Shown in pieces: positions 19,640 to 32,409 of a DNA stretch of 64,000 nt. The notes beneath the pieces were generated by a model. That model searched no databases. It was not told the DNA's origin and was given only the letters and a program-made list of their open reading frames with translations. The number at the start of each line of letters is the position of its first letter. The first letter of the stretch is position 1. The position numbers were made by a program, and so were the translations under genes. The stretch lies in assembly GCF_045679555.1 (NCBI RefSeq), contig NC_092115.1, positions 36,278,728 to 36,342,727 on the forward strand, in the 5' to 3' direction. Source of the DNA: Salvelinus alpinus (lineage: Eukaryota > Chordata > Actinopteri > Salmoniformes > Salmonidae).

Positions 19640-21375
19640 ATTGTGACACTATAATGACCCAACATAATACTCTACTTATCTCAGTGTAATAATAATAATA
19701 ATTAATTACATTTGTAAAGCGCTTTTCTCAGAGTCAAACCGCAACAAAAAAAATAGGTTTCTGGGGGTAACTAGCCCTTCTAAGCGCAATGTCTAATTGC
19801 TGACACAAAAAAGCAACATTTGGAAAAAATTGGTATGTGGATGAAGGTCATTCTCAGGTGAATAAACTATAAAGGGAAATAAATGGCTACAGTTGACCCT
19901 TTAGTTATTTAATGAAATGTTGTTTTTAGAAACGGGGCGTTTTTTAAAGTACTGGGGTAACTATAACCCCCCGTGGGGTAAATGGCATAGGGTTTAAGGT
20001 TATGGCATAGGGTTCAAATCCATTTCATCTGTTTTATTTAGAAATTCTTTAGTAAGTCATACTTAAAAGCTAAGTCTATTTGTCTTGTTTTAATTATTTA
20101 AATAAAATATGGGGGGAAATGGTGTTGCACATGTCACCATTAATATCCGCACTATGAGGAGATTTGATGTAAAGTCCCTCTTTTTAACTCACCTGCACAT
20201 TCATTTTCTTTGTTGTTCCTTTTCTATACAATCAATTATGTACAATTGCACTAAATATTATTTGAGTAATGCAAGATTTTAAATCCCAGCGGTCTTTAAA
20301 ATAACATTCAGAAGCAAAAGGTTTTCAATAGTTGTTTATATTTGGCCTCCTGAGTGGCACAGCTTTCTAAGGCACCGCACCTCAGTGCTAGAGGTGTCCC
20401 TACAGACACCCTGGTTCGAATCCAGGCTGTATAACAACTGGCCGTGATTGGGAGTCCCATAGGGAGTCGCACAATTGGCCCTGCGCCGTCCGGTATAGGC
20501 CGTCATTGTAAATAAGAATTTGTTCTTAACTGACTTGCCTAGTTAAAGGAAGAAAAAAAACTATTCATTGGAATGGAATATAACATTTAATAACAATGAC
20601 TTAACTAATGAATTCAGTGTAACATTGATGTGGCAACTCTCTTATGCTCTGCTATTGCACAATTCTAATTTGTAAATACTTCACAAATAAAACCATCCCC
20701 AGTAAAATTGGGGCCCACCTCCACTGCTCACACCTAATCTAGTCCCCACCTGAGAGAAGCCAATTGAAAAGCTCTTTCTTAAAAACGTAGCTAGTAATCT
20801 AGCTATATGACATAAAATGCTGTGTAAAATAGCTAAAAGGCTATAAAGTAACATTAACTGTGAAGCTATCAGTCACTAGTGGAAACATTTACAACTGCAA
20901 TTAAGTTATGTTATCTTTTTAATGTATTTTACCTCAGACAATCTGGTAATAAGGTTGCTAGCTAGCCCTCCTAGCAGCTTATGCTAACTAGCTAGCTGGC
21001 TAGCATTTACTGCTAGTGAAGTTGCTAGCTAGCAAGTAAGCATTAACTAGCGCTAACGGTGCCCGTCATTGTCTAAATGACAAATAGAAACACATTCATA
21101 ACCATAAAGGGGTAACTAGCCCCCAGGGGCCTAGTAGGGGGGCGAGTTGCCCACAAAACACTCATGCAACATATTATTACTTTACTCAAAAAGTATCTAC
21201 ATGTTTTTGTCTAAACAAGTGGATTATTTATCTTAAGGCTTTCCTACTTGTATATTTTAAAAACATATATAGATCTAACTTCATTGGAATATATCTACAA
21301 CTTTTTTTTTAAATAATAAAATACATCAACTTACCACAAAATCGTTTTGTTGAAAGTTGTGCTAACATAATTGCA
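19640..21375. other. Intergenic, no supported gene
   Basis: The stretch is AT-rich apart from a SINE at 20343-20555. Between 20960 and 21060 it contains a run of 'gctagctagc' motifs that are locally self-complementary. No exon was recognised. Confidence 0.45.
20343..20555 (+). mobile_element. HpaI-like SINE
   Basis: This is a full-length tRNA-derived SINE. The head 'ggcctcctgagtggcacagc' with 'tctaaggcac' is followed by the B-box-like 'ggttcgaatccaggctgtat', then 'gattgggagtcccatag', 'gccgtcattgtaaataagaa', 'tttgttcttaactgacttgc' and 'ctagttaaagg'. Its orientation is plus. Confidence 0.85.
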
Positions 21376-21379
21376 AAAG

Positions 21380-21654
21380 GGGTTTCTAATGATCAATTAG
21401 CCTTGATAAAAATGATGAACTTGGATTAGCTAACACAACGTGCCATTGCAACACAGGGGTGATGGTTGCTGATAATGGGCCTCTGTATGCCTATGTAGAT
21501 ATTCCATTAAAAATCAGCCGTTTACAGCTACAATAGTCATTTACACACTGTATTTCTGATCAATTTGATGTGATTTTAATTGACAAAAAAATTTGCTTTT
21601 CTTTCAAAAACAAGGACATTTCTAAGTGACCCCAAACTTTTCAACGGTAGTGTA
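21380..21654 (-). mobile_element. Tc1-like transposon end fragment
   Basis: The right edge 'ccaaacttttcaacggtagt' + 'gta' is a Tc1 terminus read outward. Inward it continues with the long non-coding leader of that family ('gtcatttacacactgtattt', 'cgtgccattgcaacacaggg'). The transposase gene is not present, so only one end of about 275 bp survives. Confidence 0.6.
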
Positions 21655-22199
21655 TGTCCCTGCTTCAAAAAGAACAAAGAGGCATCAAAAATATTTGTGT
21701 ATTTATTCACACTTCTCATAAGGGGATAGTCACAATCCTTTCTTTGAGACCAGTCTCAAAGCTTCTGCCGTTCAGAAAGTGTACTTTGGCTGCTGTTTAC
21801 TGAGAATATAGTGCCATCTAGTGTGGTAGTATTGTTAAATCACTACCTCTTGTAAAACAGGATTCCATTTCCTTTGATCAACAGATAGAATGCACATTGA
21901 ATGTATGCATTCAGTTGTTTACATTTTATATTGAGAATAATTAAGCATAAAATTAGGAATTAGAATACTAAAATGGACATGAAAGGTCTTATCACAGTAT
22001 AACATGTCAGCATTTTGGTCAGAGAGTTGGTCATCCATGGTCACCCAGTGGTGTGATGAGATATTGTGTAAAACAAAGAATTTTAAGATGATCTGCACAG
22101 TAGGCTATGTTGATTAGCTAGATAGGTAGCCAGTTTAAGTGGAAATTTTTCAAATTAAATGCCAATATGTCAACATTCCATATAAACAATGCAGACAAT

Positions 22200-23648
22200 C
22201 AGTACCAGTCAGAAGTTTGGACACACCTACTCATTCAAGGGTTTTCTTTATTTGTACTATTTTCTACATTGTAGAAAATGAAATAACACATATAGAATCA
22301 TGTAGTAAGCAAAAAAGTGTTAAACAAATTAATGACAGCTTTGCACACTCTTGGCATTCTCTCAACCAGCTTCATGAGGAATGCTTTTCCAACAGTCTTG
22401 AATGAGTTCCCACATATGCTGAGAACTTGTTGGCTGCTTTTCCTTCACTCCGCGGTCCAACTCATCCCAAACCATCTCAATTGGGTTGAGGTCGGGTGAT
22501 TGTGGAGGCCAGGTCATCTGAGGCAGCACTCCATCACTCTTTCTTGGTAGCCCTTACATAGCCCTTACACAGCCTGGAGGTGTTGGATCATTGTCCTGTT
22601 GAAAAAGTGGAAGCCAGGAAGCCAGCATGTGGAAGCCATGCTGGTTTAGTGTGCCTTGAATTCTAAATAAATCACAGACAGTGTCCCCAGCAAAGCACCC
22701 CCACACCATCACACCTCCTCCTCCATGCTTCACAGTGGGAACCACACATGCAGAGATCATCCGTTCACCTACTCTGCATCTCACAAAGACAGTGATTAGA
22801 ACCAAAAATCTCAAATTTGGACTGACCAAAGGACACATTTCCACCGGTCTAATGTCCATTGCTCGTGTTTCTTGGCCCAAGTAAGTCTCTTCTTATTATT
22901 GGTGTCCTTTAGTAGTGGTTTCTTTGCAGCAATTCGACCATGAAGGCCTGATTCACGCAGTCTCCTCTGAACAGTTGATGTTGAAATGTGTCTGTTACTT
23001 GAACACTGTGAAGCATTTATTTGGGCTGCAGTTTCTGAGGCTGGTAACTCTAATGAACGTATCTTCTGCAGCAGAGGTAACTCTGGGTCTTCCTTTCCTG
23101 TGGCGGTCCTCATGAGAGCCAGTTTCATCATAGCACTTGATGGTTTTTGCGACTGCACTTGTAGAAACTTTCAAAGTTCTTGAAATTTTCAAGACTGACT
23201 GACCTTCATGTTTTAAAGTAATGATGGACTGTCATTTGTGTTTGCTTATTTGATGTGTTCTTGCCATAATGGACATTTTCCAAATAGGGCTATCTTCTGT
23301 ATACCACCCCTACCTTGTCACAACACAACTGATGGCTCAAACGCATTAAGAAGGAAAGAAATTCCACAAATTTACTTTTAACAAGGCACACCTGTTAATT
23401 GAAATGCATTCCAGGTGACTACCTCATGAAGCTGGTTGAGAGAATGCCAAGAGTGTGCTTACTTTGAATAATCTAAAATATAAAATGTATTTAGATTTTT
23501 TAACACTTGTTTGGTTACTACATGATTCCATATGTGTTATTTCATAGTTTTGATGTCCACTATTATTGTACAATGTAGAAAATAGTAAAAAATAAAATAA
23601 ATAAAAACCTTGAATGAGTAGGTGTGTCCAAACTTTTGACTGGTACTG
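22200..23648 (-). mobile_element. Tc1-like element, array unit 1 (inactive)
   Basis: Inverted ends are CAGTACCAGTCAGAAGTTTG at 22200 and its inverse ending at 23648. On the minus strand the transposase survives in three different frames: an N-terminal helix-turn-helix piece starting at 23192 (MKISRTLKVSTSAVAKTIKC), a middle piece starting at 23158 that includes [20 protein letters not shown], and a C-terminal piece starting at 22880 with GGGVMVWGCFAGD and QQDNDPTPPG. In this unit 58 bp near 22609-22666 of the normal element are replaced by 22 bp built from the repeated phrase 'gtggaagcca'. Confidence 0.9.
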
Positions 23649-24078
23649 CATATTTATACAGAACTTGTGAATAAAACATATATAAACTGTATTCATAATT
23701 ATATGACGATGTTGTAGGTTAAAATTCTATTACACAATTTCTGATATATCACATTCCTTACTTAAAAGCAGTAAATTCATCACCTATGCCTCTACTAACA
23801 TTTAGACTGATTTGGATTTCTCCCTTACCACAAAGGCTGCCCTTTTCATACTATTCTGGAACGTTGAGGGTTTATGCCAGCCTCTCTAGTATTTTAATAG
23901 GATCTCTATGGTTGTGATTGAAATATAGCCCTGTTTAAACTCATTAGGAAGTTTCACACTCCCCCACCTATATTATGGTATGGTCCATGAACTCTACCCC
24001 ACTAAGTGAAAGCGCCACGCCTCTCCTGTGTGTTAATATACCAATATGTCAACATTCCATATAAACAATGCAGACAAT

Positions 24079-25563
24079 CAGTACCAGTCAGAAGTTTGGA
24101 CACACCTACTCATTCAAGGGTTTTCTTTATTTGTACTATTTTCTACATTGTAGAAAATGAAATAACGCATATAGAATCATGTAGTAAGCAAAAAAGTGTT
24201 AAACAAATTAATGACAGCTTTGCACACTCTTGGCATTCTCTCAACCAGCTTCATGAGGAATGCTTTTCCAACAGTCTTGAATGAGTTCCCACATATGCTG
24301 AGAACTTGTTGGCTGCTTTTCCTTCACTCCGCGGTCCAACTCATCCCAAACCATCTCAATTGGGTTGAGGTCGGGTGATTGTGGAGGCCAGGTCATCTGA
24401 GGCAGCACTCCATCACTCTTTCTTGGTAGCCCTTACATAGCCCTTACACAGCCTGGAGGTGTTGGATCATTGTCCTGTTGAAAAACAAATGATAGTCCCA
24501 CTAAGCGCAAACCAGATGGGATGGCATATCGCTGCAGAATGCTGTGGAAGCCATGCTGGTTTAGTGTGCCTTGAATTCTAAATAAATCACAGACAGTGTC
24601 CCCAGCAAAGCACCCCCACACCATCACACCTTCTCCTCCATGCTTCACAGTGGGAACCACACATGCAGAGATCATCCGTTCACCTACTCTGCATCTCACA
24701 AAGACAGTGATTAGAACCAAAAATCTCAAATTTGGACTGACCAAAGGACACATTTCCACCGGTCTAATGTCCATTGCTCGTGTTTCTTGGCCCAAGTAAG
24801 TCTCTTCTTATTATTGGTGTCCTTTAGTAGTGGTTTCTTTGCAGCAATTCGACCATGAAGGCCTGATTCACGCAGTCTCCTCTGAACAGTTGATGTTGAA
24901 ATGTGTCTGTTACTTGAACACTGTGAAGCATTTATTTGGGCTGCAGTTTCTGAGGCTGGTAACTCTAATGAACGTATCTTCTGCAGCAGAGGTAACTCTG
25001 GGTCTTCCATTCCTGTGGCGGTCCTCATGAGAGCCAGTTTCATCATAACACTTGATGGTTTTTGCGACTGCACTTGTAGAAACTTTCAAAGTTCTTGAAA
25101 TTTTCAAGACTGACTGACATTCATGTTTTAAAGTAATGATGGACTGTCATTTGTGTTTGCTTATTTGATGTGTTCTTGCCATAATGGACATTTTCTAAAT
25201 AGGGCTATCTTCTGTATACCACCCCTACCTTGTCACAACACAACTGATGGCTCAAACGCATTAAGAAGGAAAGAAATTCCACAAATTTACTTTTAACAAG
25301 GCACACCTGTTAATTGAAATGCATTCCAGGTGACTACCTCATGAAGCTGGTTGAGAGAATGCCAAGAGTGTGCTTACTTTGAATAATCTAAAATATAAAA
25401 TGTATTTAGATTTTTTAACACTTGTTTGGTTACTACATGATTCCATATGTGTTATTTCATAGTTTTGATGTCCACTATTATTGTACAATGTAGAAAATAG
25501 TAAAAAATAAAATAAATAAAAACCTTGAATGAGTAGGTGTGTCCAAACTTTTGACTGGTACTG
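24079..25563 (-). mobile_element. Tc1-like element, array unit 2 (inactive)
   Basis: This 1485-bp copy has the same ends and the same three-frame transposase as unit 1, without its internal replacement. Diagnostic variants are 'aataacgcat', 'catcataacact' and 'gactgacattcatg'. The last two are shared only with unit 5. Confidence 0.9.
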
Positions 25564-25993
25564 CATATTTATACAGAACTTGTGAATAAAACATATATAA
25601 ACTGTATTCATAATTATATGACGATGTTGTAGGTTAAAATTCTATTACACAATTTCTGATATATCACATTCCTTACTTAAAAGCAGTAAATTCATCACCT
25701 ATGCCTCTACTAACATTTAGACTGATTTGGATTTCTCCCTTACCACAAAGGCTGCCCTTTTCATACTATTCTGGAACGTTGAGGGTTTATGCCAGCCTCT
25801 CTAGTATTTTAATAGGATCTCTATGGTTGTGATTGAAATATAGCCCTGTTTAAACTCATTAGGAAGTTTCACACTCCCCCACCTATATTATGGTATGGTC
25901 CATGAACTCTACCCCACTAAGTGAAAGCGCCACGCCTCTCCTGTGTGTTAATATACCAATATGTCAACATTCCATATAAACAATGCAGACAAT

Positions 25994-27478
25994 CAGTACC
26001 AGTCAGAAGTTTGGACACACCTACTCATTCAAGGGTTTTCTTTATTTGTACTATTTTCTACATTGTAGAAAATGAAATAACGCATATAGAATCATGTAGT
26101 AAGCAAAAAAGTGTTAAACAAATTAATGACAGCTTTGCACACTCTTGGCATTCTCTCAACCAGCTTCATGAGGAATGCTTTTCCAACAGTCTTGAATGAG
26201 TTCCCACATATGCTGAGAACTTGTTGGCTGCTTTTCCTTCACTCCGCGGTCCAACTCATCCCAAACCATCTCAATTGGGTTGAGGTCGGGTGATTGTGGA
26301 GGCCAGGTCATCTGAGGCAGCACTCCATCACTCTTTCTTGGTAGCCCTTACATAGCCCTTACACAGCCTGGAGGTGTTGGATCATTGTCCTGTTGAAAAA
26401 CAAATGATAGTCCCACTAAGCGCAAACCAGATGGGATGGCATATCGCTGCAGAATGCTGTGGAAGCCATGCTGGTTTAGTGTGCCTTGAATTCTAAATAA
26501 ATCACAGACAGTGTCCCCAGCAAAGCACCCCCACACCATCACACCTTCTCCTCCATGCTTCACAGTGGGAACCACACATGCAGAGATCATCCGTTCACCT
26601 ACTCTGCATCTCACAAAGACAGTGATTAGAACCAAAAATCTCAAATTTGGACTGACCAAAGGACACATTTCCACCGGTCTAATGTCCATTGCTCGTGTTT
26701 CTTGGCCCAAGTAAGTCTCTTCTTATTATTGGTGTCCTTTAGTAGTGGTTTCTTTGCAGCAATTCGACCATGAAGGCCTGATTCACGCAGTCTCCTCTGA
26801 ACAGTTGATGTTGAAATGTGTCTGTTACTTGAACACTGTGAAGCATTTATTTGGGCTGCAGTTTCTGAGGCTGGTAACTCTAATGAACGTATCTTCTGCA
26901 GCAGAGGTAACTCTGGGTCTTCCATTCCTGTGGCGGTCCTCATGAGAGCCAGTTTCATCATAGCACTTGATGGTTTTTGCGACTGCACTTGTAGAAACTT
27001 TCAAAGTTCTTGAAATTTTCAAGACTGACTGACCTTCATGTTTTAAAGTAATGATGGACTGTCATTTGTGTTTGCTTATTTGATGTGTTCTTGCCATAAT
27101 GGACATTTTCTAAATAGGGCTATCTTCTGTATACCACCCCTACCTTGTCACAACACAACTGATGGCTCAAACGCATTAAGAAGGAAAGAAATTCCACAAA
27201 TTTACTTTTAACAAGGCACACCTGTTAATTGAAATGCATTCCAGGTGACTACCTCATGAAGCTGGTTGAGAGAATGCCAAGAGTGTGCTTACTTTGAATA
27301 ATCTAAAATATAAAATGTATTTAGATTTTTTAACACTTGTTTGGTTACTACATGATTCCATATGTGTTATTTCATAGTTTTGATGTCCACTATTATTGTA
27401 CAATGTAGAAAATAGTAAAAAATAAAATAAATAAAAACATTGAATGAGTAGGTGTGTCCAAACTTTTGACTGGTACTG
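25994..27478 (-). mobile_element. Tc1-like element, array unit 3 (inactive)
   Basis: This 1485-bp copy shares 'aataacgcat' and 'ccattcctg' with units 2 and 5 but has 'catcatagcac' like units 1 and 4. Private variants are 'aaaaacattgaatg' near 27438 and 'atatggcgatg' near 27533 in the flank. The transposase is broken in the same places as in the other units. Confidence 0.9.
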
Positions 27479-27908
27479 CATATTTATACAGAACTTGTGA
27501 ATAAAACATATATAAACTGTATTCATAATTATATGGCGATGTTGTAGGTTAAAATTCTATTACACAATTTCTGATATATCACATTCCTTACTTAAAAGCA
27601 GTAAATTCATCACCTATGCCTCTACTAACATTTAGACTGATTTGGATTTCTCCCTTACCACAAAGGCTGCCCTTTTCATACTATTCTGGAACGTTGAGGG
27701 TTTATGCCAGCCTCTCTAGTATTTTAATAGGATCTCTATGGTTGTGATTGAAATATAGCCCTGTTTAAACTCATTAGGAAGTTTCACACTCCCCCACCTA
27801 TATTATGGTATGGTCCATGAACTCTACCCCACTAAGTGAAAGCGCCACGCCTCTCCTGTGTGTTAATATACCAATATGTCAACATTCCATATAAACAATG
27901 CAGACCAT

Positions 27909-29393
27909 CAGTACCAGTCAGAAGTTTGGACACACCTACTCATTCAAGGGTTTTCTTTATTTGTACTATTTTCTACATTGTAGAAAATGAAATAACACAT
28001 ATAGAATCATGTAGTAAGCAAAAAAGTGTTAAACAAATTAATGACAGCTTTGCACACTCTTGGCATTCTCTCAACCAGCTTCATGAGGAATGCTTTTCCA
28101 ACAGTCTTGAATGAGTTCCCACATATGCTGAGAACTTGTTGGCTGCTTTTCCTTCACTCCGCGGTCCAACTCATCCCAAACCATCTCAATTGGGTTGAGG
28201 TCGGGTGATTGTGGAGGCCAGGTCATCTGAGGCAGCACTCCATCACTCTTTCTTGGTAGCCCTTACATAGCCCTTACACAGCCTGGAGGTGTTGGATCAT
28301 TGTCCTGTTGAAAAACAAATGATAGTCCCACTAAGCGCAAACCAGATGGGATGGCATATCGCTGCAGAATGCTGTGGAAGCCATGCTGGTTTAGTGTGCC
28401 TTGAATTCTAAATAAATCACAGACAGTGTCCCCAGCAAAGCACCCCCACACCATCACACCTTCTCCTCCATGCTTCACAGTGGGAACCACACATGCAGAG
28501 ATCATCCGTTCACCTACTCTGCATCTCACAAAGACAGTGATTAGAACCAAAAATCTCAAATTTGGACTGACCAAAGGACACATTTCCACCGGTCTAATGT
28601 CCATTGCTCGTGTTTCTTGGCCCAAGTAAGTCTCTTCTTATTATTGGTGTCCTTTAGTAGTGGTTTCTTTGCAGCAATTCGACCATGAAGGCCTGATTCA
28701 CGCAGTCTCCTCTGAACAGTTGATGTTGAAATGTGTCTGTTACTTGAACACTGTGAAGCATTTATTTGGGCTGCAGTTTCTGAGGCTGGTAACTCTAATG
28801 AACGTATCTTCTGCAGCAGAGGTAACTCTGGGTCTTCCTTTCCTGTGGCGGTCCTCATGAGAGCCAGTTTCATCATAGCACTTGATGGTTTTTGCGACTG
28901 CACTTGTAGAAACTTTCAAAGTTCTTGAAATTTTCAAGACTGACTGACCTTCATGTTTTAAAGTAATGATGGACTGTCATTTGTGTTTGCTTATTTGATG
29001 TGTTCTTGCCATAATGGACATTTTCCAAATAGGGCTATCTTCTGTATACCACCCCTACCTTGTCACAACACAACTGATGGCTCAAACGCATTAAGAAGGA
29101 AAGAAATTCCACAAATTTACTTTTAACAAGGCACACCTGTTAATTGAAATGCATTCCAGGTGACTACCTCATGAAGCTGGTTGAGAGAATGCCAAGAGTG
29201 TGCTTACTTTGAATAATCTAAAATATAAAATGTATTTAGATTTTTTAACACTTGTTTGGTTACTACATGATTCCATATGTGTTATTTCATAGTTTTGATG
29301 TCCACTATTATTGTACAATGTAGAAAATAGTAAAAAATAAAATAAATAAAAACCTTGAATGAGTAGGTGTGTCCAAACTTTTGACTGGTACTG
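27909..29393 (-). mobile_element. Tc1-like element, array unit 4 (inactive)
   Basis: This 1485-bp copy shares 'aataacacat', 'cctttcctg' and 'ttttccaaatag' with unit 1 only. It has a private C in 'gcagaccatcag' immediately before the left terminus. The transposase is broken as in the other units. Confidence 0.9.
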
Positions 29394-29823
29394 CATATTT
29401 ATACAGAACTTGTGAATAAAACATATATAAACTGTATTCATAATTATATGACGATGTTGTAGGTTAAAATTCTATTACACAATTTCTGATATATCACATT
29501 CCTTACTTAAAAGCAGTAAATTCATCACCTATGCCTCTACTAACATTTAGACTGATTTGGATTTCTCCCTTACCACAAAGGCTGCCCTTTTCATACTATT
29601 CTGGAACGTTGAGGGTTTATGCCAGCCTCTCTAGTATTTTAATAGGATCTCTATGGTTGTGATTGAAATATAGCCCTGTTTAAACTCATTAGGAAGTTTC
29701 ACACTCCCCCACCTATATTATGGTATGGTCCATGAACTCTACCCCACTAAGTGAAAGCGCCACGCCTCTCCTGTGTGTTAATATACCAATATGTCAACAT
29801 TCCATATAAACAATGCAGACAAT

Positions 29824-31308
29824 CAGTACCAGTCAGAAGTTTGGACACACCTACTCATTCAAGGGTTTTCTTTATTTGTACTATTTTCTACATTGTAGAA
29901 AATGAAATAACGCATATAGAATCATGTAGTAAGCAAAAAAGTGTTAAACAAATTAATGACAGCTTTGCACACTCTTGGCATTCTCTCAACCAGCTTCATG
30001 AGGAATGCTTTTCCAACAGTCTTGAATGAGTTCCCACATATGCTGAGAACTTGTTGGCTGCTTTTCCTTCACTCCGCGGTCCAACTCATCCCAAACCATC
30101 TCAATTGGGTTGAGGTCGGGTGATTGTGGAGGCCAGGTCATCTGAGGCAGCACTCCATCACTCTTTCTTGGTAGCCCTTACATAGCCCTTACACAGCCTG
30201 GAGGTGTTGGATCATTGTCCTGTTGAAAAACAAATGATAGTCCCACTAAGCGCAAACCAGATGGGATGGCATATCGCTGCAGAATGCTGTGGAAGCCATG
30301 CTGGTTTAGTGTGCCTTGAATTCTAAATAAATCACAGACAGTGTCCCCAGCAAAGCACCCCCACACCATCACACCTTCTCCTCCATGCTTCACAGTGGGA
30401 ACCACACATGCAGAGATCATCCGTTCACCTACTCTGCATCTCACAAAGACAGTGATTAGAACCAAAAATCTCAAATTTGGACTGACCAAAGGACACATTT
30501 CCACCGGTCTAATGTCCATTGCTCGTGTTTCTTGGCCCAAGTAAGTCTCTTCTTATTATTGGTGTCCTTTAGTAGTGGTTTCTTTGCAGCAATTCGACCA
30601 TGAAGGCCTGATTCACGCAGTCTCCTCTGAACAGTTGATGTTGAAATGTGTCTGTTACTTGAACACTGTGAAGCATTTATTTGGGCTGCAGTTTCTGAGG
30701 CTGGTAACTCTAATGAACGTATCTTCTGCAGCAGAGGTAACTCTGGGTCTTCCATTCCTGTGGCGGTCCTCATGAGAGCCAGTTTCATCATAACACTTGA
30801 TGGTTTTTGCGACTGCACTTGTAGAAACTTTCAAAGTTCTTGAAATTTTCAAGACTGACTGACATTCATGTTTTAAAGTAATGATGGACTGTCATTTGTG
30901 TTTGCTTATTTGATGTGTTCTTGCCATAATGGACATTTTCTAAATAGGGCTATCTTCTGTATACCACCCCTACCTTGTCACAACACAACTGATGGCTCAA
31001 ACGCATTAAGAAGGAAAGAAATTCCACAAATTTACTTTTAACAAGGCACACCTGTTAATTGAAATGCATTCCAGGTGACTACCTCATGAAGCTGGTTGAG
31101 AGAATGCCAAGAGTGTGCTTACTTTGAATAATCTAAAATATAAAATGTATTTAGATTTTTTAACACTTGTTTGGTTACTACATGATTCCATATGTGTTAT
31201 TTCATAGTTTTGATGTCCACTATTATTGTACAATGTAGAAAATAGTAAAAAATAAAATAAATAAAAACCTTGAATGAGTAGGTGTGTCCAAACTTTTGAC
31301 TGGTACTG
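29824..31308 (-). mobile_element. Tc1-like element, array unit 5 (inactive)
   Basis: This 1485-bp copy matches unit 2 at every variable position I compared. The flank after it ends at 31680, where the array stops 20 bp short of a complete unit. Confidence 0.9.
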
Positions 31309-32409
31309 CATATTTATACAGAACTTGTGAATAAAACATATATAAACTGTATTCATAATTATATGACGATGTTGTAGGTTAAAATTCTATTACACAATTT
31401 CTGATATATCACATTCCTTACTTAAAAGCAGTAAATTCATCACCTATGCCTCTACTAACATTTAGACTGATTTGGATTTCTCCCTTACCACAAAGGCTGC
31501 CCTTTTCATACTATTCTGGAACGTTGAGGGTTTATGCCAGCCTCTCTAGTATTTTAATAGGATCTCTATGGTTGTGATTGAAATATAGCCCTGTTTAAAC
31601 TCATTAGGAAGTTTCACACTCCCCCACCTATATTATGGTATGGTCCATGAACTCTACCCCACTAAGTGAAAGCGCCACGCGCATTATTCAGATCATCATT
31701 TACAGGTAAATACAATTTATTTAACAAGTAGTATTCAAAATGATGTGTTGTTGCTGGATATAATGCTAAGTAGTATTCAAAATGATGTGTTGTTGCTGGA
31801 TATTATGCTGCACTCCTAGTTCTCCATTGGCTTGACCTTATTTTGGGAGATTTTAGCGCACCGAGTTTAACTGCATTTACCCGGTTGAAAATGCGTCGAT
31901 ATGCGCATTTAATGTTTTCCCTGGTAACTTTTATGTACTACACATACATCGACGATATTTCGAATCAAGCAGCCTGGTCTCATATACTACGTAACATAGT
32001 AAACGTAAATCTGGGACTCTTAAATAGTATGATATGTTATGTTTGGTATAGTTACTTAAGGCAAAAAGTTGGGTGGTTAATCTGTTTTATGAATGTATGT
32101 TTACTATGTCTACCCCTGCGTCCAGGTTGAATCAAGGGGTAAAACTTTGGTATGGGTAAAGGGTTTTTAGTAGCCTAGTTACGCCGTAAATTAGGCTACA
32201 AATATACAGAATAAGTACATTTCATATTTGCATAGAAGCCTATGCTCCATGGCAGTGTAATAGCTTTCATGTAATGTCCTTTAAAACATAGGGCCTACTA
32301 ACTAATCTGTTACCTGATTGGATTGAACTTTCAACCAGTATCTTATCTACAGTGAAAGTGGGATAGACCAACTCACCTATGTATTTTCCTCTTGCAGATC
32401 AGTGCCAGG

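Larger units (their letters stand above)
22162..31680. repeat. Tandem array: five 1.9-kb units, each with one Tc1-like element
   Basis: The units start at 22162, 24041, 25956, 27871 and 29786. Units 2-5 have a period of exactly 1915 bp. Unit 1 is 1879 bp because 58 bp inside its transposon are replaced by 22 bp. Each unit holds a Tc1-like element (about 1485 bp) and about 430 bp of unrelated flank. The units differ at only about ten positions. Four unit junctions contain the 20-bp stretch 'ctctcctgtgtgttaatata'. It is absent at the outer left edge (22161) and the outer right edge, where unit 5 breaks off at 'agcgccacgc' (31680). Variants shared by units 1 and 4, and by units 2 and 5, show a higher-order three-unit period of 5745 bp. 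Confidence 0.95.

Noticed and set aside
22162-31680. Regular repeats considered as a CRISPR-like or protein-coding satellite array
   Set aside because: The units are 1915 bp, nearly identical throughout, contain a transposon, and lack short repeat-spacer structure. The organism is a vertebrate.
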